A DNA stretch of 64,000 nucleotides from Alphaproteobacteria bacterium (lineage in GTDB: Bacteria; Myxococcota_A; UBA796; GCA-2862545), in assembly GCA_020632925.1 (NCBI GenBank), contig JACKER010000023.1, forward strand, positions 55,512 through 119,511, read 5' to 3'. Positions 1-7,804 of the stretch are shown here, piece by piece. Numbering within the stretch: the stretch's first letter is position 1; each line of letters begins with the position of its first letter. The position numbers and the translations under genes are program-made. The notes beneath the pieces are model-generated. The model saw only the letters and a program-made list of their open reading frames with translations, did not search any database and was not told the origin of the DNA.

Positions 1-1705
1 CGTCGTCGGCGTCCGCGTCCCCCGGGTCCGGATCCACCCCGTCGAGCAGCCCGTCGTCGTCGGCGTCCTCGTCCGTCGGGGCGGCGTCGACCGCGTCCGG
101 GAGCCCGTCGTCGTCGCTGTCGGTGTCCACCAGGTCCGGCAGCTGGTCGCCGTCCGTGTCGACCGGCGGGTCGCAGGGCGCGCCTCCCCGCTCGACCGCG
201 TCCGGGATCCCGTCGCCGTCGCTGTCCGCGTCGTACGGCGTGAGCAGCCCGTCCCCGTCCGGATCGAGCGGCAGCTGCGCCTCGACGTCGCTCGGGATCC
301 CGTCGCCGTCCGGGTCGTCGCTGCGGATCACGATCAGCCGCGGCGGACCGGCCGGGAGCTCCAGCTGGAACGGCGAGCGACCGTCCACCATGAGGTCGAC
401 CTGGAGCCGGTGGTCGAGGGCCGGGTCCACGCCGCCCAGGTGCAGCACCGGGAAGCCCGTCTGACCTCGCCCCTCACCGCCGGAGAGCTGGACCAGCGGG
501 GACACGCCGACGTTCCCGCTCGCGTCGTACAGCCGGACGTTGCCGCCGATGTCGTCCCGGAGCACCGGCGCGCGGCAGGTGCCGACGTTCGCCAGCAACC
601 GCACCTCGAGCCAGCGGGGGTCGTTGAGCTGGTTGATCAGCAACCGGTCGCCCGCGAAGTCCGTCATCAGCACGTCGACGTCGCCGTCGCCGTCGATGTC
701 GCCGGGCGAGGCGCTGATCGCGTCCGCGTACCCGAGTCCCAGGTCGACCCACGCGCCCGTGAGGCCGGACAGGTAGCCCATCTCGAAGTAGCTGCCGGCC
801 ACGAGCTGGTCGGGGTGGCCATCGTTGTCCAGATCGGCGCACACCGAGCCGTTGGTGTCGTACTGGAGGCGGGACACCGTCCGACCGGTCCACTGGGCGC
901 CGGTCCAGCGGTACGTCAGCAGGGAGTCCGGCGTGCTCCACACGAGCTCGAGGCGGCCGTCCGCGTCGCCGTCGCAGAACGACACCGTCCCCTTCTCGTC
1001 GTTGCTGGCGTCGAGGTCCAACGCCAACGCCGACCAGCCGTTCGTCGTCCGGAGGAACGCGTCCGGCCCGAGCCCGCTGCCGCGGATCACCACGTCCACG
1101 TCCCCATCGCCGTCCCAGTCCGCCCCACCCGCGAAGTCGGAGTTGGTGGCGCTGGTGACGAGCTGGGACTGGAGCGTCTTCGTGAAGCCGCCCGAGCCGT
1201 TCGCGAGGTTGCGCAGCAGCCAGTTGCCCGTCGCCGCCTCCGTCAACAGGACGTCGAGCCAGCCGTCGCCATCCGCGTCGAACACGACCGCGCCCTCGTA
1301 CCCGTTCGAGTCGTAGTCGGTGGGCTCGGTGTAGTAGACCCGCTGCAGCCGGAAGTCGGGCGGACCGCCGTTGACGTACACGCCGAAGGACCCGCCAGCG
1401 ACGTGGATCACCTCGGGGAAACCGTCGTTGGTGAGATCGGCCACGTACAGACCGCGCGTGTCGGTGAGTCGCTCGAACTCGGGCGCCTTCGACGACGTGA
1501 CGTCGGTGAAGGTGAAGCCGGGTCCCTGGACCAGCAGCCGCGGACCTGCGTCCTCGCGGCCGTCCAGCACGACGTCCCAGTCGCCGTCGAGGTCCAGGTC
1601 CAGCCAGGAGGCACCGGACTGCTTGTCCCAGCCCTCCAACGACATCGCCGGCGGGGTCGCGTCGACGAAGCCCGCCCAGGCAGCGGTCGTGAACGGCAGG
1701 AGCAT
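1..1705 (-). CDS. Secreted VCBS/FG-GAP repeat protein with thrombospondin type-3 repeats (3' end outside window)
   Basis: Reading the minus strand from the ATG at 1705 gives about 568 residues that stay open to the window edge, so the C-terminus is missing. An in-frame TAG at 1720-1718 fixes the start. The first residues (MLLPFTTAAWA) could be a short export signal without a basic n-region. Residues of about 30-400 contain repeated D-x-D-x-D-G loops of the FG-GAP/VCBS beta-propeller type (for example DLDLDGDWDVV and DIDGDGDVDVLM). From about residue 460 the pattern changes to DxDGDGIPD-type calcium-binding thrombospondin type-3 repeats. Such proteins are usually exported and surface-attached; the ligand is unknown. 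The gene starts 8 bp after the stop of the ABC/CPBP gene on the same strand, so it may be co-transcribed with it. Confidence 0.85.
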   Translation of the reverse strand, partial: MLLPFTTAAWAGFVDATPPAMSLEGWDKQSGASWLDLDLDGDWDVVLDGREDAGPRLLVQGPGFTFTDVTSSKAPEFERLTDTRGLYVADLTNDGFPEVIHVAGGSFGVYVNGGPPDFRLQRVYYTEPTDYDSNGYEGAVVFDADGDGWLDVLLTEAATGNWLLRNLANGSGGFTKTLQSQLVTSATNSDFAGGADWDGDGDVDVVIRGSGLGPDAFLRTTNGWSALALDLDASNDEKGTVSFCDGDADGRLELVWSTPDSLLTYRWTGAQWTGRTVSRLQYDTNGSVCADLDNDGHPDQLVAGSYFEMGYLSGLTGAWVDLGLGYADAISASPGDIDGDGDVDVLMTDFAGDRLLINQLNDPRWLEVRLLANVGTCRAPVLRDDIGGNVRLYDASGNVGVSPLVQLSGGEGRGQTGFPVLHLGGVDPALDHRLQVDLMVDGRSPFQLELPAGPPRLIVIRSDDPDGDGIPSDVEAQLPLDPDGDGLLTPYDADSDGDGIPDAVERGGAPCDPPVDTDGDQLPDLVDTDSDDDGLPDAVDAAPTDEDADDDGLLDGVDPDPGDADADD

Positions 1706-1712
1706 GCGAGCC

Positions 1713-3548
1713 TCAGTCTACCGGACGGGGCCTCACGAGGACCAGCAGCCCGGCAGCGAGCGCGGTGGGGGGCAGGGTCACGAGGAGCCAGCTCGGATCG
1801 AGGTCGAGCCCCTCGGGCGTGGCGGTCACGCCGATCGCGTTGCTGACGGCGTGCATCACGACCCCCGGCCACAGCGAGCCCGAGCGCACCGCGAGCGTCG
1901 CGAGGATCAGCCCGAGCGCGCCGGTGGGCGCCAGGCGGTGGACGGAGAGGTGCATCAGCGCGAACAGGCCGGCGTTCGCCAACACCCGCGCGAACGGTCC
2001 CAGCGAGCGTCGCGTCAGGCCCAGCAGCGCGCCGCGGAACAGGAGCTCCTCGCACAGGCCGGGCAGCACCGCGAACGCGAGCACGGCCACCGCCGGCGAC
2101 GCGTCCAGGTGCAGCTGACCCAGCGCCTCCATCACCGACGTGGGGATCGGGAGCAGCCGCTCGGACAGGAGCACCGCCGAGCTCGCGACCGACGGCCCGA
2201 GCACGCCCAGCGCCGTCCCCAGGGCCAGGTTGCGCCAGCCGCACCACCGCAGCGACAGCGTGTCCGCGAGCGGCAGCCCGAGCCAGCTCACCGCGGCCAC
2301 CGCGATCCCGCCGAACAGCGCGATCTGCGTGAAGGCCATGCCCCACACGAGGTCGACGCCCTGGGCCGCCTGGCCGAAGAACCAGGTCGCGAGCAGGACC
2401 ACGAGGTAGACCAGCAGCGCGTCGTAGCCGTGGTACCCGGCGCGGCGCAGGGCCTGGCGGTCGTCCGAGGCGAACATGGCGCCCTCGCGGCTCACCAGGC
2501 GGACCGCCACCGCCACCGCGATCGTCACGTGCACGACGGCGCCGGCGCCGGCGAGCAGCACCGTGGGCAGCCGCAGGTTCTCCGCGATGGCGTCGCGCAC
2601 GGTGATGCCGAGGTTGCCCACCGGGACGAGGAGCCCGAGCGGACCGAGCTCGACGGGCATCGAGCCCACCGCCGCGAGTGTGAGTACGCCCATCATCGCC
2701 GGGCCCACCAGGAACGACGCCGAGCGGTAGCTGGGGGACACCGTGGCGACGACGACCGCCACCGCCGCGGTCTCCACCGCGCCCGCCAGGGAGGCCGCGA
2801 GCAGCACGGCCCACACCCCCGGTCCGACGACCCCGAGCGAGATCCAGCCGAGGGCCTGGGCGAGCGCCATCCAGCCGGTCCACGCGAGCCCCGCGACGGC
2901 CGCCTGCACGATCACGACGCCGAGCTTGGCCACCACGACCACGCGGCGGTCCGCGGGGGACGACAGCAGCGTCTCGAGCGTGCCCCGCTCGCGCTCGCCG
3001 GTGAACACGTCGACGGCCACGAAGGCGGCGGCCATCGCGACCACGAGGATCATCCCCGTCGGCAGCGTGACCGCCAGCGCCGAGACCCCCTCGCCCGCCA
3101 GGTCCTCCGAGGTGACGGCCACCGCGTCCCCTTCGATGCCGGCCTGCTGCAGCGCCCGCCGGCTGTCCGCGCGCTGGTGGCGTCCGATCACCTCCTTCAG
3201 CCGCCGCATCGCCTGCTCGGAGCGCGTGGAGCCGTCGTGGTGGACGACGAGCTCGCCGTCGCGGGCCTCGACCCAGGCGAGCGCCTCTTCGCGGGTCGTC
3301 GGGCGGAGCGCGTCACCCTCCTCGATCCAGTCCGTCACCTCCTGGGGAACGGCGACCGGCAGCTCCCGCCGCTGGCTGGCGACCGACGGCGTGCGCTCCA
3401 CGTCCAGCACACCCATGTACCAGTGGGCGCCCGCCACGAGCCCCGGTCCGCCGAGCGCGGGCATGAGCAGCAGCAGGGCCACCATCACCGGCTGGCGGAG
3501 CTGCATCCGGGTCTCGGCCGCGAGCAGCACCCACAGGTCGCGGATCAC
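1713..3548 (-). CDS. ABC-2 type permease fused to a CPBP intramembrane protease domain
   Basis: This 611-aa membrane protein begins with a GTG at 3548 that overlaps the stop of the upstream ATPase gene (GTGA). Residues 1 to about 390 resemble NatB-type ABC-2 permeases: an N-terminal membrane segment, a long extracytoplasmic region (about 45-155) and a helix bundle containing the motif FTGERERGTLETLL. The C-terminal 200 residues are a CPBP (CAAX protease / Abi) domain with EELLFR at about 500-505, a histidine in FALMH at about 533 and another in VVMH at about 566. These are the usual catalytic residues of that family, so the protease is predicted to be active. The fusion is known in annotated bacterial genomes. 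The operon order suggests it forms one transporter with the ATPase and the other permease. Substrate unknown. Confidence 0.85.
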   Translation of the reverse strand: MIRDLWVLLAAETRMQLRQPVMVALLLLMPALGGPGLVAGAHWYMGVLDVERTPSVASQRRELPVAVPQEVTDWIEEGDALRPTTREEALAWVEARDGELVVHHDGSTRSEQAMRRLKEVIGRHQRADSRRALQQAGIEGDAVAVTSEDLAGEGVSALAVTLPTGMILVVAMAAAFVAVDVFTGERERGTLETLLSSPADRRVVVVAKLGVVIVQAAVAGLAWTGWMALAQALGWISLGVVGPGVWAVLLAASLAGAVETAAVAVVVATVSPSYRSASFLVGPAMMGVLTLAAVGSMPVELGPLGLLVPVGNLGITVRDAIAENLRLPTVLLAGAGAVVHVTIAVAVAVRLVSREGAMFASDDRQALRRAGYHGYDALLVYLVVLLATWFFGQAAQGVDLVWGMAFTQIALFGGIAVAAVSWLGLPLADTLSLRWCGWRNLALGTALGVLGPSVASSAVLLSERLLPIPTSVMEALGQLHLDASPAVAVLAFAVLPGLCEELLFRGALLGLTRRSLGPFARVLANAGLFALMHLSVHRLAPTGALGLILATLAVRSGSLWPGVVMHAVSNAIGVTATPEGLDLDPSWLLVTLPPTALAAGLLVLVRPRPVD

Positions 3549-4282
3549 GACGCCTGCCGGACGAGGCGCACGAAGGCCTGCTCGAGGTACCGCTCGCCCG
3601 TGCGCTCCAGGAGCTCCGGCACCGTCCCGACCGCCAGCAGGCGCCCCTGGTGGATGACGCCGACCCGGTCGCAGAGCCGCTCGGCCTCGCTCATGATGTG
3701 CGTCGAGAACAGCACGCAGCGGCCGGCGTCGCGCATCTGCTCCACGAACTCGAGGAAGGTCTGCGCGACGAGGACGTCGAGGCCCGCGGTCGGCTCGTCG
3801 AGGATCAGCACGGGCGGGTCGTGCAGGGCCGCCCTCGCGATCGACACCTTCTGCTTCATGCCGGTGGAGAGCCGCTCGCAGCGCTGGTCGGCGTACGCGT
3901 CGATGCCGAAGCGGGCCATGAGCTCGTCCACGCGACGACGCGGATCGGGCAGCCGCTGGATGCGCGCGAAGTACAGCAGCATCTCGCGCGCCGTGAGCCG
4001 GCCGTACAGCCCGGTGGAGCCCGAGAGGTACCCGAGCGCGCGCCGCACGCCCTCGGGGTCGGTGACCACGTCGTGCCCCGCGATGCTGGCGCGACCCTCG
4101 TCCGGGCGCAGGAGCGTGGCGAGCATGCGCAGCGTCGTGGTCTTGCCCGCGCCGTTGGGGCCGAGCAGCCCGAACACCTCGCCCGGCGCCACCGAGAACG
4201 ACACGTGGTCCACGGCCACCACCGGCTCGGGCGAGAGGTATCGCCGCACCAGGCCCTCGACCTCGATCCCCGTCGCGCTCAC
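3545..4282 (-). CDS. ABC transporter ATP-binding protein, NatA-like
   Basis: A 245-aa ATPase starting at the GTG at 4282, which overlaps the upstream permease stop. Upstream in-frame codons exist, but homology to ABC ATPases begins at SATGIEVEGLVRRY, which fixes the start. The Walker A is GPNGAGKT, the signature is LSTGMKQKV, Walker B is VLILDEPTAGLD, and the switch histidine lies in STHIMSEAERL. LSTGMKQ is typical of the NatA (sodium export) subfamily, but substrate cannot be inferred from it. It would energise the two membrane proteins encoded on either side. Stop at 3545-3547. Confidence 0.9.
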   Translation of the reverse strand: MSATGIEVEGLVRRYLSPEPVVAVDHVSFSVAPGEVFGLLGPNGAGKTTTLRMLATLLRPDEGRASIAGHDVVTDPEGVRRALGYLSGSTGLYGRLTAREMLLYFARIQRLPDPRRRVDELMARFGIDAYADQRCERLSTGMKQKVSIARAALHDPPVLILDEPTAGLDVLVAQTFLEFVEQMRDAGRCVLFSTHIMSEAERLCDRVGVIHQGRLLAVGTVPELLERTGERYLEQAFVRLVRQAS

Positions 4283-5454
4283 GCGGGCATCCAGCGGCGG
4301 ACCCAGCCGAGCCAGGGCGGGAGCTGCTGTCCGAAGAGGAAGCCCTCGCTCGTCGCCACCCGGGACGCGAGCGCGAACACCGCGGCGGTCAGCGCGAGGT
4401 CCACGATGCAGCTCGCGACCACCTCCCACGCGAGCAGGTCGCCCACCGCCGCGCGGCCCACGACCCAGGCCACGTTCGTCCCCGGGATCCACGGCTGCCA
4501 GCTCGGGGGATCGGCCGACATCAGCCCCGAGAGCGCCAGGAACGGCGGCCCGAGCACGGCCCACAGCACGAAGGAGCCCAGGTACTCCCCCTCCTTGAAG
4601 GTCCGCGCGGGCAGCAGCGTGAGGAGGTAGATCGCGGCCGTGCGCGCGCTCCCGGCGACCACGGCCGGGAGAGCGGCCAGCAACGCCAGCGACGGCAACC
4701 ACAGGGTCGGCGGGTCGGTCACCGCGCGCGCCGCCTGGGACAGCGTCAGGCTCAGGCCCACCGCGTTGAGCGCCGCGGACGCCAGGATCAGCGTCGTGAC
4801 GGTCGCGAGCCGGCCGAGCAGGAGGCCTCCGCGGGGCACGGGGCTGACGAGCGTGGTCTCCACCGTCTGCCGCTCGCGCTCCCCGGCGATGAGGTCGACC
4901 GCCGGGTACAGCCCCGCGATGGCCGACGCCATCGGCACCATCAGGCCGAGCAGCAGCGCGGCGACCAGATCGAACACCCGCCCACGGTCGCCGTCGAGCA
5001 CCGTCCGCACCCGCAGCGGCGGACCCAGCCCGGCGTCGGCCCGGAAGCGCTCGACCCGATCGTCGCGGATCCGCCCGAGGCGCTGCTCGACCTGGTCGGC
5101 GGCCGCCACGGAGCGCGTCCGCACCCCGAGGTGCTCGACCGTCGCCCGCAGCGCGGCACCCTCCTCCGCCACCACCACGACCGCGTCGAGGTCCCCGCGC
5201 CGCAGCGCCTCGACCCCACCGCCCACGGCCTCGTTCCCCTCGAGCAGCACCGCGCTCACCTCGGCGGGCGCCTGCACGTCGAGCCGCCAGCTCGCGCCCT
5301 CGGTCCACCCCTGGTGGATCATCACCACCTGCATCCCGGCCCACACCACGAGCGGGTAGAGGAACAGCGGGAAGACGAAGAACGCCAGCACGTGCGGGTC
5401 CCGCAGCGTCTCCCTGAGCTCGCGCTCCAGCACCAGGACGGCGACCCGGACCAT
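4279..5454 (-). CDS. ABC-2 type permease, NatB-like
   Basis: About 391 aa from the ATG at 5454; a GTG 18 bp upstream is possible but adds only VGCAA residues not expected in the family. The N-terminus (RELRETLRDPHVLAFFVFPLFLYPLVVW) is the conserved cytoplasmic helix plus first membrane segment of ABC-2 permeases. A large extracytoplasmic loop follows, then a multi-helix region containing AGERERQTVETTLVSPVPR, which is the same signature as in the CPBP-fused permease. It is the first gene of a three-gene operon (permease, ATPase, permease-CPBP) with 4-nt overlaps. The two permeases probably form a heterodimer. Confidence 0.85.
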   Translation of the reverse strand: MVRVAVLVLERELRETLRDPHVLAFFVFPLFLYPLVVWAGMQVVMIHQGWTEGASWRLDVQAPAEVSAVLLEGNEAVGGGVEALRRGDLDAVVVVAEEGAALRATVEHLGVRTRSVAAADQVEQRLGRIRDDRVERFRADAGLGPPLRVRTVLDGDRGRVFDLVAALLLGLMVPMASAIAGLYPAVDLIAGERERQTVETTLVSPVPRGGLLLGRLATVTTLILASAALNAVGLSLTLSQAARAVTDPPTLWLPSLALLAALPAVVAGSARTAAIYLLTLLPARTFKEGEYLGSFVLWAVLGPPFLALSGLMSADPPSWQPWIPGTNVAWVVGRAAVGDLLAWEVVASCIVDLALTAAVFALASRVATSEGFLFGQQLPPWLGWVRRWMPA

Positions 5455-5627
5455 CGCCGCGCAACCTACCACGAAAAAAATCCTGGACGATCTCGTGGCA
5501 CCCGCTTACGCATTCTCCATCATGCAAACGACACCACACCAGCCTGGCGCACGACGGTCCCACCTCGGGGGATCGGGCGAGGACGCGCGACCACCCAGAC
5601 GGAGCTGAACGCTCCTTCGCTGGTGTT

Positions 5628-5666
5628 CGACGCCCCCTCCCGTCTCCGTGACCCGAGGGGGCGTCG
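5628..5666. other. Perfect 12-bp stem-loop between the ABC operon and the tRNA-like gene
   Basis: Positions 5628-5639 are perfectly complementary to 5655-5666 with a 15-nt loop. On the plus strand the stem is followed by TCGTTTCGGG, a poor U tract. The stretch 5455-5746 holds no credible gene. The hairpin may be a terminator, an attenuator for the downstream RNA gene, or part of another RNA; nothing else in the sequence decides this. Confidence 0.5.
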
Positions 5667-5746
5667 TCGTTTCGGGACCTGATCCGCTACGAACCATCGT
5701 TCGTGGTGACCGTGTTCGTTTGTCTGTATCGATTTCACAGTCCTGT

Positions 5747-5885
5747 CGGGATGTAGCTCAGCGGATAGAGCACAGAACTGCAAAAAACACGCTCCCCTCC
5801 TCGGACCGCACGTTCGGCCCCCCTCGGTGAGCGCACAAGCATACTTCGGATTCTGAAGCCGCAGGTTCGAGTCCTGCCATCCCGA
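5747..5885 (+). tRNA. tRNA-Arg(UCG)-shaped RNA with a 66-nt insertion in the anticodon loop; candidate Y-like RNA
   Basis: The ends form a perfect tRNA. The acceptor stem is CGGGATG (5747-5753) with CATCCCG (5878-5884) and discriminator A5885. The D-stem is GCTC (5756-5759) with GAGC (5768-5771). The T-arm is GCAGG-TTCGAGT-CCTGC (5861-5877). The anticodon stem is CAGAA (5773-5777) with TTCTG (5851-5855), but its halves are separated by a loop of 73 nt. Removing 66 nt (5780-5845, boundaries ambiguous by the repeated ACT) yields a standard 73-nt tRNA with loop CTTCGGA and anticodon UCG. The insertion can pair with itself: TGC 5779-5781 with GCA 5839-5841, CGCTC 5790-5794 with GAGCG 5829-5833, and GG(A)CCG 5803-5808 with CGGCC 5815-5819. 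It is too short for a group I intron. CCA is not encoded, unlike the tRNA-Pro at 43903. It lies 35 bp upstream of a TROVE-like gene on the same strand, so a tRNA-derived Y-like RNA is a serious alternative to an interrupted tRNA. Confidence 0.7.
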
Positions 5886-5920
5886 CTCCCCTTTCTCGTA
5901 TCCTCCGCCGCGGAGGTGCC

Positions 5921-7804
5921 ATGCCCACCATCGACCCGGCCCGCGTGGAGGCGTTGGGCCCCGCCGAACGAGTCCTGCAGACGCTCGTGACCTGGACCGA
6001 TCACCTCGTGCACCATCGGCCCGGGTTCGTCGTGCCCGATCGCAGCTCCCCCACCGGGACCCGGTGGGCCCCCGTCACCACGCGGGAGCACAAGGGTGAG
6101 CGCGTCGTGGAGCAGCTCGTTCGGCGGGGCCGGAAGAACGACCGGGTCCGGCTGGGCACGCTCCGCGCGGACAACGCCATCGTCGAGCGCGGTCGCGTCG
6201 TCGGCCACTACCGCCCGGCCGGGATCTACCCCGAGGTCGGCGCGTGGATGTTCCGCCAGGTGGCCGAGGTGTTCGACCTCGACAACGCGCTCGTCGCTCA
6301 CTGGGCGAGCTGGGCCTTCGAGCAGGATCACCGTGACCTCAAGGTGGTCCTGGCGGCCTTCCTGCTGGTCCAGGACCGCACTGGCCAGCCCGTGCGCGGT
6401 GACGACGGCGCCGTGATCTTCTTCGACGACGACTACCGCGACGTCGGCGAGGCCATGTGCCTGATCCGGCGCAAGGACAAGAAGGACCTGCACCCGAAGC
6501 TGCTGCTGCGGGTCGGCGAGCTGCTCTCCCTGAAGGACGTGGCCTCCCTCTGCCGTCAACGCGGCTGGGGTCGCGGACGCGGTCCCGTGCTGGGTCGTTG
6601 GCCGCGCGTCGTCGAGAAGTGGCTGCTGCACCGCGAGCGCAACCCCCGCCTGCTCGAGGGCCTCGTGAAGGCGGGCTTCCGGACCTCGGTCATCGAGCTC
6701 GCGCGACGCGTCGGGTACAAGCCCGAGACGCCCGCGTTCTTCGACGTCCTCCGCTGGCGCCAGACCCAGGCGAAGGACGGTCGACGCACGCTGGCGATCG
6801 GCGCAGAGGTGCGCGCCGCGGAGTCCTGGGAGGGGCTCTCGGAGGGCGAGATCTGCGAGCGGATCGTGGAGACGCGCCCGGACTACAAGCGGATCGTGGG
6901 TCTGCTGCCCCGGCAGATCGGGCTCACGCGCGCCATCGTGGCGGCGGCGATGGACGCGGGCTCGCTGTCCGACACCGACCTGCTCATCCTCACGCCCACC
7001 CTCGAGGAGCTCGGCCTGCTCGAGGTCCCGCTGATCCGCGACCGCTGGCGCGAGGCGACCGAGGCCGCCACCAACCAGCGCGCCGCGAACGTGGCCGCTC
7101 GCGTGCGCCGCAAGGAGACCGCGGAGGTCCTCCAGCAGGCGTCGGACGCCGCGGTGCGCAAGGCGCTCGAGGAGGTCGTGGCGGACCTGCGGGTCTACGT
7201 CATGGTGGACAAGTCGGGGTCGATGGAGGGCGCCATCGAGCGCGCGAAGGTCTATCTCTCGCGCTTCCTCCAGGGCTTCCCGCTCGACCGGTTGCACGTC
7301 TCCATCTTCAACACCACCGGCACCGAGGTCGTGATCCGGCACCCGTCGGCGGCGGGCGTGGAGCACGCGTTCAAGGGGCACGCGGCGGGTGGCGGCACCG
7401 TCTATGGCGCGGGTGTGCGCGCGCTGCAGCACCACCGGCCGAAGGAAGGCGAGGACGTGCTCTTCCTCTTCGTCGGCGACCAGGCGGACGGGCGCGGCTC
7501 GTTCGTGGAGCCCGTCGTGGACTCGGGGCTGAACCCCGTCGCCTTCGGCATGCTCGAGGTCGTCGGCAGCTGGGGCACCCGCGGGAAGGCGGTCGAGGAG
7601 ACCGCGAGCCGCCTCGGCATCCCCTGCTTCCGCATCGACGAGGACATGTTCGGCGACGCCTACGCCGTCACCCGCGTCCTGCGGGACCTGATCGCGAGCA
7701 CGCCGGTCGGCGCCGCCGTCGGGAAGGCCTCGAAGCGCGCCCACCTCGTGGAGACCATGCTCCGGACGCCGCTGCTCGAGAAGCCCGCCTGGGCGGGGCG
7801 ATGA
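5921..7804 (+). CDS. Ro60/TROVE-like RNA-binding protein with C-terminal vWA domain
   Basis: 627 aa from the ATG at 5921, preceded by GGAGGT with good spacing. Residues 1 to about 410 are predominantly helical and look like TROVE-type repeats (for example the stretch LLPRQIGLTRAIVAAAMDAG, which matches the 'LLRNL' region of Ro proteins in character). Residues about 425-600 form a von Willebrand A domain with an intact MIDAS: D430, S432 and S434 in DKSGSM, a TVYG threonine and a later GDQADGRG acidic loop. Bacterial Ro proteins bind misfolded RNAs and Y RNAs and can tether exonucleases. The family call is by pattern only; a more generic 'vWA with helical repeats' remains possible. Its stop overlaps the next gene (ATGA), and the next three junctions are GTGA overlaps, so all five genes 5921-9951 should be translated together. 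Confidence 0.7.
   Translation: MPTIDPARVEALGPAERVLQTLVTWTDHLVHHRPGFVVPDRSSPTGTRWAPVTTREHKGERVVEQLVRRGRKNDRVRLGTLRADNAIVERGRVVGHYRPAGIYPEVGAWMFRQVAEVFDLDNALVAHWASWAFEQDHRDLKVVLAAFLLVQDRTGQPVRGDDGAVIFFDDDYRDVGEAMCLIRRKDKKDLHPKLLLRVGELLSLKDVASLCRQRGWGRGRGPVLGRWPRVVEKWLLHRERNPRLLEGLVKAGFRTSVIELARRVGYKPETPAFFDVLRWRQTQAKDGRRTLAIGAEVRAAESWEGLSEGEICERIVETRPDYKRIVGLLPRQIGLTRAIVAAAMDAGSLSDTDLLILTPTLEELGLLEVPLIRDRWREATEAATNQRAANVAARVRRKETAEVLQQASDAAVRKALEEVVADLRVYVMVDKSGSMEGAIERAKVYLSRFLQGFPLDRLHVSIFNTTGTEVVIRHPSAAGVEHAFKGHAAGGGTVYGAGVRALQHHRPKEGEDVLFLFVGDQADGRGSFVEPVVDSGLNPVAFGMLEVVGSWGTRGKAVEETASRLGIPCFRIDEDMFGDAYAVTRVLRDLIASTPVGAAVGKASKRAHLVETMLRTPLLEKPAWAGR

Noticed and set aside
5773..5800. tRNA-Cys reading: loop CTGCAAA contains GCA anticodon directly after CAGAA
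   Set aside because: The 3' strand of that stem would have to be TTCTG immediately after the loop; it is AAACA here, and TTCTG occurs only after the 66-nt insertion with TCG in the loop.
5780..5845. Group I self-splicing intron in the tRNA
   Set aside because: At 66 nt it is far below the size of the conserved group I core, and no P/Q/R/S-type pairing is evident.
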